Below, one piece after another: positions 1-6,068 of a stretch of DNA of 13,882 bases (position 1 is the stretch's first letter; each line of letters opens with the position of its first letter). The DNA lies in contig NZ_CAXRBQ010000059.1 of NCBI RefSeq assembly GCF_964228735.1, positions 1 through 13,882 on the forward strand, written 5' to 3'. A program made the position numbers and the translations under genes. The notes beneath the pieces were generated by a model, which worked only from the letters and a program-made list of their open reading frames with translations, did not search any database and was not told the DNA's origin. The DNA comes from Pontibacterium sp964228735. Lineage in GTDB: Bacteria > Pseudomonadota > Gammaproteobacteria > Pseudomonadales > Balneatricaceae.

Positions 1-83
1 CGCAGAAGATGGTCCTGGGGCACCAGAGAGTCTAGCGTGACCATTTCCAATTCAAATTGCTGTGCGGCTTGTTCTTTTAACAT
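1..83 (-). CDS. IS transposase, N-terminal fragment (left copy)
   Basis: The reading frame starts at an ATG at 83-81 on the minus strand and runs off the window edge after 27 full codons. The peptide begins MLKEQAAQQFELEMVTLDSL and continues VPQDHLLR. A segment of the type 'LDSLVPxDHLLR' close to the N-terminus is typical of IS1182-type DDE transposases (DUF772 N-terminal region). No convincing Shine-Dalgarno sequence precedes the ATG. It is cut only by the window edge, so nothing shows whether the full gene is intact. An IS5-superfamily relative other than IS1182 is the main alternative. Confidence 0.7.
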   Translation of the reverse strand, partial: MLKEQAAQQFELEMVTLDSLVPQDHLL

Positions 84-96
84 CAGACCAATAAAA

Positions 97-126
97 CAAA
101 GCTCCGGTAAAAATACCAGAGCTTTG
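97..126 (-). terminator. IS-internal hairpin upstream of transposase (left copy)
   Basis: On the minus strand CAAAGCTCTGGTA, loop TTTT and TACCGGAGCTTTG form a 13-bp stem with a single G-T pair, followed by TTTTATT. It lies between the IS end and the transposase start. The shape is that of an intrinsic terminator which would stop transcripts entering the IS from the adjoining gene, a known way of limiting transposase expression from outside promoters. An identical hairpin lies in the right copy. Confidence 0.6.
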
Positions 127-137
127 TCAGCAGTCTG

Positions 138-159
138 AAAGGGACCTAAGGGTCCCTTT
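138..159 (-). terminator. Rho-independent terminator of the imelysin operon, abutted by the IS
   Basis: AAAGGGACC, loop TAAG and GGTCCCTTT form a perfect 9-bp stem, 24 bases beyond the DUF1513 stop codon. On the minus strand the stem ends in TTT and then runs directly into the IS end (CAGACTG), so the original U-tract beyond three T's has been displaced. The plus strand also has TTTTT after the stem, so the hairpin could work in both directions. Confidence 0.75.
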
Positions 160-182
160 TTAATGGCAGTTGCATGGCCGCC

Positions 183-1298
183 TTAAACCAGCGTCATATG
201 GTTATCCCAGGCCACAGACAAATTGGCATCCAGTTTGATGCGCTGCCGATTCTGGCTGGCCATATCAAAACGATACAGACGTCCGCTACCGGTACTGATC
301 AGGAACTCGCCGGGCAGCGTGGTTGCGGCGAGGCCACAGCCGTCGCGGGTTTTACACTGGCCCAGATACTGGCCATCTCGGCTGTCCCAGAAAGTCACCA
401 GATCACCCCGTGGCGACGAGATCGCCGCGTAACGGCCGCTGGCATCAAAACGTGCGCTGCCGCAGTACTGCTTCATTGCACGGTTTACATTGTCCGGTGC
501 ACGTAACAGCTGCAGCGCTTGGCCACGCTGGTGCATCGCCACCAGCGGCACATCATCGTACTTGGCGCCCTGATACTGCAACGCGATCACCACCTTGCTG
601 TCAGCATTCACATCCAGGTGGCGGATCGATAGCTGGTGCAGTTCTGCTGGGGGCTCGACCTGCTCCAACAGTTCACCGCTGTGCAGATCAATATAGGCAA
701 GCGATGGGCGCATGCTGTCCAAATTGAGCTTGTCACGGCCCCTGTCCGGATGGGTCAGGATACCGCCGTTGGCAACCACCAGCGTTTTTGCATCCGCCAT
801 CAGAGCCAGTTCATGCGGCCCGACACCGTACGATGGGTGATCGGCGACTTTACTGAACTCCTGCTCGATATCACGCACGGTGATCCGTCCCTGCCCGTCG
901 GCGACGTTGTTCTCGCAGCTGATCAGGTAACGTCCGTTTGCGGAGAAGATCGCATGACCGTAGAAGTGGCGCCCGGCATCTGGCTCGACCCGTTGGATTA
1001 GCGCTCCGCTGTTGTAATCCACCACGTCGATGTAGCGACCTGGACGGCGGGCCACAGCGGCCAGCCAGGGCTGTGTCGGGTGCAGATCTACGTGGTGTGC
1101 ACGTTGCGGCAGGGGGTGATCCAGCAACACGGAGCCGTCCTGCGCCACCATCTGCAGATGGTGCAATCCATTCCGATCGGTGGCGGCGGAGGCAAACAGC
1201 GGGGCACGTCCAGCGCCGCCGGTTTGCGCCAGCAACGTTGGGCTGATCAGGACTCCGCCCAGTAGCAGGCTGAACTGGCGGCGATTAATCCCCGTCAC
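183..1298 (-). CDS. DUF1513 family exported protein (imelysin operon)
   Basis: A protein of 371 aa, last gene of the imelysin operon. The N-terminus carries a Tat-like signal: NRRQF at residues 5-9, then a hydrophobic stretch to about residue 24, suggesting folded export to the periplasm. Repeated segments such as SANGRYLISCENN and DASGRYAAISSPRGD have the look of beta-propeller blades, so a propeller fold is my inference. DUF1513 proteins commonly sit beside imelysins in gammaproteobacterial iron-uptake loci; the molecular role is unknown. The start is a GTG (1298-1296) placed 14 bases inside the end of the preceding gene, which suggests translational coupling. No heme motif or clear catalytic motif is visible. 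A terminator follows the stop. Confidence 0.85.
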   Translation of the reverse strand: MTGINRRQFSLLLGGVLISPTLLAQTGGAGRAPLFASAATDRNGLHHLQMVAQDGSVLLDHPLPQRAHHVDLHPTQPWLAAVARRPGRYIDVVDYNSGALIQRVEPDAGRHFYGHAIFSANGRYLISCENNVADGQGRITVRDIEQEFSKVADHPSYGVGPHELALMADAKTLVVANGGILTHPDRGRDKLNLDSMRPSLAYIDLHSGELLEQVEPPAELHQLSIRHLDVNADSKVVIALQYQGAKYDDVPLVAMHQRGQALQLLRAPDNVNRAMKQYCGSARFDASGRYAAISSPRGDLVTFWDSRDGQYLGQCKTRDGCGLAATTLPGEFLISTGSGRLYRFDMASQNRQRIKLDANLSVAWDNHMTLV

Positions 1299-2361
1299 GG
1301 CTGTTGAATCCCAGTTGGATATTCAGTTTCTGCATCGCCTCTTCCAACTGGCGGTGCAGGATTTTCATCTGGTCGCTCACCTGCTTGAGGGTGGCGTGAT
1401 CGGCCGGATCTTTCACTGCCAGGTACAGCGTTTTATCGATGCTGCTCAGCTGGTTGTCCAGCTGCTGGAAGTGGGTATCGATCTGGTAGGCCAGCGCTGC
1501 CTCGCCTTCCGCGGTCAGCAATTCTTTCACGCTGGTGCTGCCATTGCCGCGGTACAGCTCGGCCAGTGCCGCCAGGTTGAGCTGGATATTGCGCAGTGAA
1601 CGTTCGCTGCGCCAGGACTCGGCGCGGCGCGGTTTCGCCTTGTTGGCGCCTTTATGCAGCGGGCGCAGCAGTTTCAGGTCACGCACCACCTCCACCGGTT
1701 CCACTAGCGCTTTCATCAGCTCGGTGGCCGCTTCGGTGCTGTCTTCGTAGTAGTCTTCACCGTCCGGGGCAGCGTCGATACGGGGCAGCTGCTGGGATTC
1801 CCACTCCTCGGCAATCTCGCGGCTCATGGTGGCCACGTTGCTGGCGATCGCCGCGGTCAGCTGGCAGCCGTAGGGTGTCTGGTATTTGTCGCTGAACAGC
1901 AGGCGTTCCAGCGCGGGCAGACCTTTCACGGCGATGCTGGCGCCACGGAAGTACTCCGGTGTCAGGTTGGCGGCAGCTTCCTGGCTGAGCAGTTCATTCA
2001 GCTGTTTGCTGGTCAGGTTTTTTTTGTCCGGCCAGAACTGCATGCTGAAGTTACGCATCAGAAACTCTACCGGGCCAAACTGCACGTGCTGGATCCCCTG
2101 CCAGGCGTCCATGGTGTTGTGGAACGCAGTCTGTGCCGCTGCCAACTGCTCTGGCTGTTGACACAGCATGTCAGTGGCTGCGGCCAGTTCTGTACTGTTG
2201 CGCGCCAGGGTTTGGTAACGGGGCAGGATATGATCGCGGGTTAGTTGTACGTTGATCGCCTGCCACTGTGCGTTGCTGGGCGCTGCGTGGGCTACGCCGC
2301 CAGCAAGGAACAGGGTGGCCACCGGAATCAGGACCGGTAGCAGGCTGTAGCGTGAAAACAT
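1285..2361 (-). CDS. Imelysin family periplasmic protein (second imelysin, motif variant)
   Basis: A protein of 358 aa from the ATG at 2361-2359. The start is fixed by the TGATG overlap with the upstream stop codon and by a good Sec signal peptide (MFSRYSLLPVLIPVATLFLA..., cleavage likely after AHA near residue 26). The frame is open further upstream but that part overlaps the DHOR gene. The fold is the imelysin/peptidase M75-like helical type: DAWQGIQHVQFGP (about 85-97) matches the first imelysin motif region, and KGLPALERLLF (about 146-156) matches the place where the GxHxxE motif normally lies. Here it reads G-L-P-A-L-E, so the histidine is a proline. Imelysins are implicated in iron acquisition as surface or periplasmic proteins. 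Loss of the His suggests a binding role different from that of its operon partner. Confidence 0.88.
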   Translation of the reverse strand: MFSRYSLLPVLIPVATLFLAGGVAHAAPSNAQWQAINVQLTRDHILPRYQTLARNSTELAAATDMLCQQPEQLAAAQTAFHNTMDAWQGIQHVQFGPVEFLMRNFSMQFWPDKKNLTSKQLNELLSQEAAANLTPEYFRGASIAVKGLPALERLLFSDKYQTPYGCQLTAAIASNVATMSREIAEEWESQQLPRIDAAPDGEDYYEDSTEAATELMKALVEPVEVVRDLKLLRPLHKGANKAKPRRAESWRSERSLRNIQLNLAALAELYRGNGSTSVKELLTAEGEAALAYQIDTHFQQLDNQLSSIDKTLYLAVKDPADHATLKQVSDQMKILHRQLEEAMQKLNIQLGFNSRDGD

Positions 2362-3827
2362 CAGAGTGACTCCAGGAATCGGATCAGGTTGTTTCGTTGT
2401 GCCGTTGGCAACTGCACCACCGCATCGCGCGCAGCCTGGGCTTCGCCACCGTGCCACAGAATCGCTTCCAGCAGGTTGCGGGCGCGGCCGTCGTGCAGGA
2501 AGTAGGTGTGACCACCGACGGTTTCCGTCAGGCCGATCCCCCACAGAGGGGGCGTACGCCATTCGCGGCCATTGGCAGCATACTCTGGGCGGCCATCCGC
2601 CAGGCCTTCGCCCATATCGTGCAGCAGCAGATCGCTGTACGGCCAGATCAGTTGTGGCGCCTTATTCTGTGGTTCGGACGGGTCGTCGACAACGACAAAT
2701 TTTGCCCGGTGACAGCTCTCGCAGCCGCTGTCATAGAACACTTTTTTACCCGCCAGCACCTGCGGATCGTCCACGTTGCGTCGTGCTGGGACTGCCAGGT
2801 TACGGGTGTACAACAGCATCGCATCGGTCATCTGGCGGGAGGCTTCCAGATTGTCATGGCGGTCGGTGTTGCCGTGGGGCATCTGCAGGCAGCTTGCCTG
2901 CTGCTCGGTGCAGTCGCCGTGGGGATTCTGGAAGTCCGGGTTGGAGATGCCGATATCGCCGTTCAGGGCACTGTTGTTCTGCTGGTTGAGGGTGGCATGC
3001 CCCGCCTTCCAGCCGTAGCGACCGATATCCACCTGCTGGCTGTCGCCATTCCAGACGCGGTTGGCGCGACCGGAGATGCCGTCGCCGTTGCGGTCATCGC
3101 TGTCTTCGCGGGCCAGAATGGCTTTCGAATCGATTGCATCCAGCAGGCCCAGGCCGATCATCGGTGGCGCAACACGGGGCGAGATCATCAGCTCCGGGTG
3201 TAGCGGGCCGTAGGCCGGTTCGCTAATGCTGTAGCTTGGTTTGCGCAGAGAGACGGTTTTGCCATCGGCCAGGGTTACCGGAGTTTCCTGGTAGCTGATC
3301 GTCATGCGACCTTCGCCTGGCAGGCCGGGCACTGCGAAGTCCTGTAACTGACCGCCGTAGGTCGGTTCGGGAATCACGCCGACTTTACGTTCTGCCAGCA
3401 ATCTTTTTTGTTCGGCATTTTGCGGCGGGATACTCAGGCGCAGAAACATGGAAACCGCATTGTCATCCGGCCAGTTTGCTTTTGGTGGGTGGCCACGGCC
3501 ATTGCCGATATGGCACTGACGGCAGGCGCGGGCGTTGTACAGCGGGCCCAAACCATCGCTGGCGGTGGTCGCGGTGGGTGCGGTAACCCACAGTTTTTTG
3601 AAGATACCCTGCCCCACACGGAAATCCAGCTGCTGCTTAAAGGGCAGGTTGCTGGTGGGGTGCAAAAAGGCACGCTTGTCGATACGCTTGAGATAGGTTC
3701 CCCGGCCACCGGCGTAACGCTCGCCTGCTTCACTCTGGGTGAAATCGGGCGCGGCTGGCTGGGCGAGTACTGCTTCCGGGCTGCCGATCAGCAGCGCTAG
3801 CGCCAGTACCAAAATGCGACTTGGCAT
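2361..3827 (-). CDS. Di-heme oxidoreductase (DHOR/DUF1111) family c-type cytochrome
   Basis: A protein of 488 aa with a Sec signal peptide (MPSRILVLALALLIGSPEA..., cleavage near residue 22). Two c-type heme motifs are visible, CRQCH at about residues 102-106 and CESCH at about 369-373, as expected for the DHOR family ('putative thiol oxidoreductase' with two cytochrome c sites), related to di-heme peroxidases. A DRNGDGISGR segment near 245-254 resembles a calcium-binding loop. It should act in periplasmic electron transfer; in this operon a redox step linked to iron uptake is plausible but unproven. A GTG start six bases upstream (3833) is possible; the ATG has GAGTGAGC just in front and is preferred. 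The stop overlaps the next ATG by one base (TGATG). A hairpin separates it from the imelysin gene upstream. Confidence 0.9.
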   Translation of the reverse strand: MPSRILVLALALLIGSPEAVLAQPAAPDFTQSEAGERYAGGRGTYLKRIDKRAFLHPTSNLPFKQQLDFRVGQGIFKKLWVTAPTATTASDGLGPLYNARACRQCHIGNGRGHPPKANWPDDNAVSMFLRLSIPPQNAEQKRLLAERKVGVIPEPTYGGQLQDFAVPGLPGEGRMTISYQETPVTLADGKTVSLRKPSYSISEPAYGPLHPELMISPRVAPPMIGLGLLDAIDSKAILAREDSDDRNGDGISGRANRVWNGDSQQVDIGRYGWKAGHATLNQQNNSALNGDIGISNPDFQNPHGDCTEQQASCLQMPHGNTDRHDNLEASRQMTDAMLLYTRNLAVPARRNVDDPQVLAGKKVFYDSGCESCHRAKFVVVDDPSEPQNKAPQLIWPYSDLLLHDMGEGLADGRPEYAANGREWRTPPLWGIGLTETVGGHTYFLHDGRARNLLEAILWHGGEAQAARDAVVQLPTAQRNNLIRFLESL

Positions 3828-3861
3828 GCTCACTCGGGAAAATAGTGGGGTGAAGAGAAAA

Positions 3862-3883
3862 GGGGTAACCCAACGGTTACCCC
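3862..3883 (-). terminator. Intra-operon terminator or attenuator hairpin
   Basis: GGGGTAACC, loop CAAC and GGTTACCCC form a perfect 9-bp stem 24 bases after the first imelysin stop codon. On the minus strand it is followed by TTTTCTCTT, a slightly broken U-tract. It probably ends a share of transcripts after the first gene, giving more imelysin lipoprotein than the downstream cytochrome and exported proteins. No separate promoter is obvious between hairpin and DHOR start, so partial read-through is the likeliest reading. Confidence 0.65.
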
Positions 3884-3907
3884 CTTGTACGTTAAGAGCG
3901 TGGCCGA

Positions 3908-5203
3908 TTATTCAGCCAGAACAGCGGTTGGGTTATCCAGGCTGTCGGAACCTTCCAGCTCGATGCCGTCCAGTTTCAGAACAGCGATCGCCTGTTCGAT
4001 GGACTCGGTCTGGTCAGTCAGGGCATCTACTGCGTCCTGAACGATCTGGTTGCCTTCCGGGTTGTTGGCACCGATCAGCACGTCGAATGGGTTACCCGCT
4101 TCTGCGGTATCCGCCATCACTTTCATCGCTTTGTCGGTGTTGTCCAACTTGGCACGCAGCTCTTCATCCAGTGCCGGTGCTGCCGCGCTTACCAGCTGAG
4201 ACAGGCTCGCACCTTTCACTACGCTGCCATCCACACGGGTGTACTGACCCAGGTATACGTTCTGGATACCTTTTGCGTCATAGTAGTGGGACCAGTGGGT
4301 GTTGTCGGAGAAGCAATCGTGCTCTTCTTCCGGATCGTGCAGCATCAAACCCAGCTTGGTACGCTCACCCGCCAGTTCGCCGTAAGACAGGCTGCCCATG
4401 CCGGTCAGGATGGTGGATAGACCGCCCTGTGGGCCTTTTGCCATCAGGTCTGCACGTGCAGCGCCGTTAGCTTCCCAGTTGCCAACCATCTCTTCCAGGT
4501 CATCAACCAGCAGATCGGTTGCAGCGGACAGGTAGTCGCGACGACGGTCACAGTTGCCGCCAGTACAGTTGTTCAGGTCGAAATCGGTGACTGGACGGTT
4601 GCCCGCGCCTGGGTTCGTACCATTCAGGTCCTGGCCCCACAGCAGGAATTCAATTGCGTGGTAACCGGTAGCCACGTTGGCTTCAACGTCGTCGATTTCG
4701 TGCAGGGTTTCAGCCAGCAGTTTCTTGTCGATGGTGCTCGCGTCAACCGTTACGCCACCCACCTGAACGGTTTTGTTAGCAACGATGTTGGCAGTGTAGA
4801 ACGGGTTTTCATCAGACTCGCTACCGTAACCGGAATCAACGTAGTCGATCAGGCCTTCATCCAGTGGCCATGCGTTTACGCGGCCTTCCCAATCATCAAC
4901 GATGGCGTTACCAAAACGGTACGCTTCGGACTGCTGGTAAGGCACACGTGCTGCTTTCCATGCGGCTTTGGCCGCGGCCAGGTTGGCTTCGGTAGGATTC
5001 GCCAGCAGAGTGTTAACAGATGCCTGCAGCGCTTGAGCCGTGGTCAGAGAGTCTTCATAGGTGGCCAGTGCGATATCCGCATAGTTGCCCAGTACGGCGT
5101 CTGCGGTTGGAGCTGCTGCTTGTTCTTTCTGCATCTGGTCTGCACAGCCGGTCAGCAGCGCTGAGCCGATTGCCAGACTGAGTACTGTAGCGCGAAATTT
5201 CAT
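3908..5203 (-). CDS. Imelysin family lipoprotein, iron-regulated (IrpA-like)
   Basis: A protein of 431 aa, first gene of the operon. MKFRATVLSLAIGSALLTGC is a type II signal peptide with lipobox LTGC, so Cys20 should be lipidated. Imelysin marks are complete: WKAARVPYQQSEAYRFG (about 82-98) and GYHAIE (180-185), the GxHxxE motif, followed by FLLWGQDLNG. The length is close to that of IrpA/IcmP-type proteins, known as iron-regulated outer-surface or periplasmic proteins in cyanobacteria and Pseudomonas. Peptidase activity is claimed for some members (family M75) but a role in iron binding or uptake is the more general view. A promoter with an overlapping Fur-box candidate lies 55-110 bases upstream, and a terminator-like hairpin follows the stop, so this gene is likely the most abundantly expressed of the operon under iron limitation. 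Confidence 0.93.
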   Translation of the reverse strand: MKFRATVLSLAIGSALLTGCADQMQKEQAAAPTADAVLGNYADIALATYEDSLTTAQALQASVNTLLANPTEANLAAAKAAWKAARVPYQQSEAYRFGNAIVDDWEGRVNAWPLDEGLIDYVDSGYGSESDENPFYTANIVANKTVQVGGVTVDASTIDKKLLAETLHEIDDVEANVATGYHAIEFLLWGQDLNGTNPGAGNRPVTDFDLNNCTGGNCDRRRDYLSAATDLLVDDLEEMVGNWEANGAARADLMAKGPQGGLSTILTGMGSLSYGELAGERTKLGLMLHDPEEEHDCFSDNTHWSHYYDAKGIQNVYLGQYTRVDGSVVKGASLSQLVSAAAPALDEELRAKLDNTDKAMKVMADTAEAGNPFDVLIGANNPEGNQIVQDAVDALTDQTESIEQAIAVLKLDGIELEGSDSLDNPTAVLAE

Positions 5204-5264
5204 GGGTGATCTCGTCTCTGAGTTGTCTGTTTAAGTCATTTAATAAAGCGCATGTTAATGCAAA

Positions 5265-5279
5265 TGAAAATGGTTCTCC
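5265..5279 (-). promoter_or_regulatory. Fur-box candidate of the imelysin operon
   Basis: On the minus strand GGAGAACCATTTTCA matches the 7-1-7 Fur motif TGATAATnATTATCA at 10 of 14 positions, with a strong right half (ATTTTCA, 6 of 7). It begins right after the predicted -10 box and would cover the transcription start. Iron-replete Fur bound here would block the promoter. The match is moderate; imelysin genes being Fur-regulated in other bacteria supports it. Confidence 0.6.
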
Positions 5280-5285
5280 ATACCG

Positions 5286-5315
5286 ATATTATTAAATTGC
5301 ATAAATTAAGCACAA
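5286..5315 (-). promoter_or_regulatory. Sigma70-type promoter of the imelysin operon
   Basis: Minus strand: -35 TTGTGC (5315-5310), spacer of 18 bases, -10 TAATAT (5291-5286), giving a predicted start near 5279 and a leader of about 75 bases before the imelysin ATG. The surrounding bases are AT-rich compared with the rest of the window. Confidence 0.5.
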
Positions 5316-5374
5316 AAACCTGACGAATCTCAGGGTTGAGTGGCAGACATAGTGCGGGAAATAGGAGGGAAAAT

Positions 5375-5406
5375 GGGTGTATCGTGGGAGGTCGGTGGAT
5401 ACACCC
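5375..5406 (-). terminator. Terminator downstream of the gamma-carbonic anhydrase gene
   Basis: GGGTGTATC and GATACACCC form a perfect 9-bp stem with a 14-base loop, 10 bases past the stop codon of the gene on the minus strand. It is followed on that strand by ATTTTCCC. The loop is large and the T-run short, so strength may be modest, but the position between this gene and the imelysin promoter fits a terminator. Confidence 0.6.
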
Positions 5407-5416
5407 GGTATGGCAG

Positions 5417-5968
5417 TTACTCAGCGGAGGACGCGTAATCCTGTTGCAGGTGCTGGTCTTTCAGTTTGACGTAGTTGCCTGCCGTGTAGGTGAAGAACGC
5501 GCGTTCCTTGTCGGTCAGCGGGCGTTGCTGCTTGGCCGGGCGGCCCACGTACAGGTAGCCGCTCTCCAGGGTTTTGCCCGGCGGTACAAGGCTGCCAGCA
5601 CCGATAATTACCTCATCTTCGACCACCGCGCCGTCCATCACCATGGCGCCCATGCCGATCAGCACGCGGCTGCCGATGGTACAGCCATGCAGCATCGCCT
5701 GGTGGCCGATTGTCACATCATCGCCAATAATCAGAGGAAAGCCGTCGGGATTAAACGGACCTGCATGGGTGATATGCAGTACGGAGCCGTCCTGAACGCT
5801 GGTGCGGGCCCCGATGCGGATGCGATGCATATCACCGCGGATTACCGTCAGTGGCCAGACGGAGCAGTCCTCGCCCAGTTCCACATCGCCCAGTACCACG
5901 GCACTTGGATCAACAAAGGTACGTGCGCCCAGTTTGGGCGTCATGCCCTGATAGGTTCGGATATGCAT
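5417..5968 (-). CDS. Gamma-class carbonic anhydrase family protein (YrdA-like hexapeptide-repeat protein)
   Basis: A protein of 183 aa, the usual size of YrdA/PaaY-like proteins. It has left-handed beta-helix hexapeptide repeats from about residue 18 to 130 (VVLGDVELGEDCSVWPLTVI, then IIGDDVTIGHQAMLHGCTIG and VVEDEVIIGAGSLV), which normally build a trimer with metal between subunits. The metal-binding histidines are visible: HITH at 65-68, and H89 and H94 in IGHQAMLHG. Many such proteins bind zinc or another metal, but carbonic anhydrase activity varies between members and cannot be read from sequence. Cytoplasmic, with no signal peptide. It is divergent from prlC with 100 bp between start codons. 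The Shine-Dalgarno is weak (GGGACCC). Confidence 0.92.
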   Translation of the reverse strand: MHIRTYQGMTPKLGARTFVDPSAVVLGDVELGEDCSVWPLTVIRGDMHRIRIGARTSVQDGSVLHITHAGPFNPDGFPLIIGDDVTIGHQAMLHGCTIGSRVLIGMGAMVMDGAVVEDEVIIGAGSLVPPGKTLESGYLYVGRPAKQQRPLTDKERAFFTYTAGNYVKLKDQHLQQDYASSAE

Positions 5969-5981
5969 AGTGAGGGTCCCG

Positions 5982-6014
5982 TTGAAAACTCAGTGTTGAA
6001 CCCCATTGTATACT
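5982..6014 (+). promoter_or_regulatory. Putative prlC promoter
   Basis: In the 100-bp spacer between the divergent genes, TATACT at 6009-6014 is a good -10 box, preceded directly by TTG. The best -35 candidate, TTGAAA at 5982-5987, is 21 bases away, longer than ideal. It would give a leader of about 50 bases with GGAG at 6055-6058 in front of prlC. Confidence 0.35.
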
Positions 6015-6068
6015 TAATCTGCGTAGCTTCAGAGCGCTACCGTACCCAGTTCATGGAGACATAAGTCG

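Larger units (their letters stand above)
1..140 (-). mobile_element. Partial insertion sequence, 5' end (left copy), probably IS1182 family
   Basis: Positions 1-140 are the exact reverse complement of 13739-13878; I found no mismatch over 140 bases. The segment holds the end of an IS, a hairpin, and the start of a transposase gene reading out of the window. The shared end starts with TTTCAGACTG on the minus strand; the TTT may belong to the target, since both flanking terminators would supply it. The rest of the element lies outside the window, so its length, far end and target duplication cannot be seen. The family call rests on the transposase N-terminus. Confidence 0.85.

Noticed and set aside
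2362..2562. N-terminal extension of the second imelysin
   Set aside because: This part overlaps the DHOR gene in another frame; the signal peptide and the TGATG coupling fix the start at 2361.
2397..3203. 268-codon plus-strand frame opposite the DHOR gene
   Set aside because: The minus-strand gene has signal peptide and two heme motifs; the plus frame is a shadow with no family resemblance.
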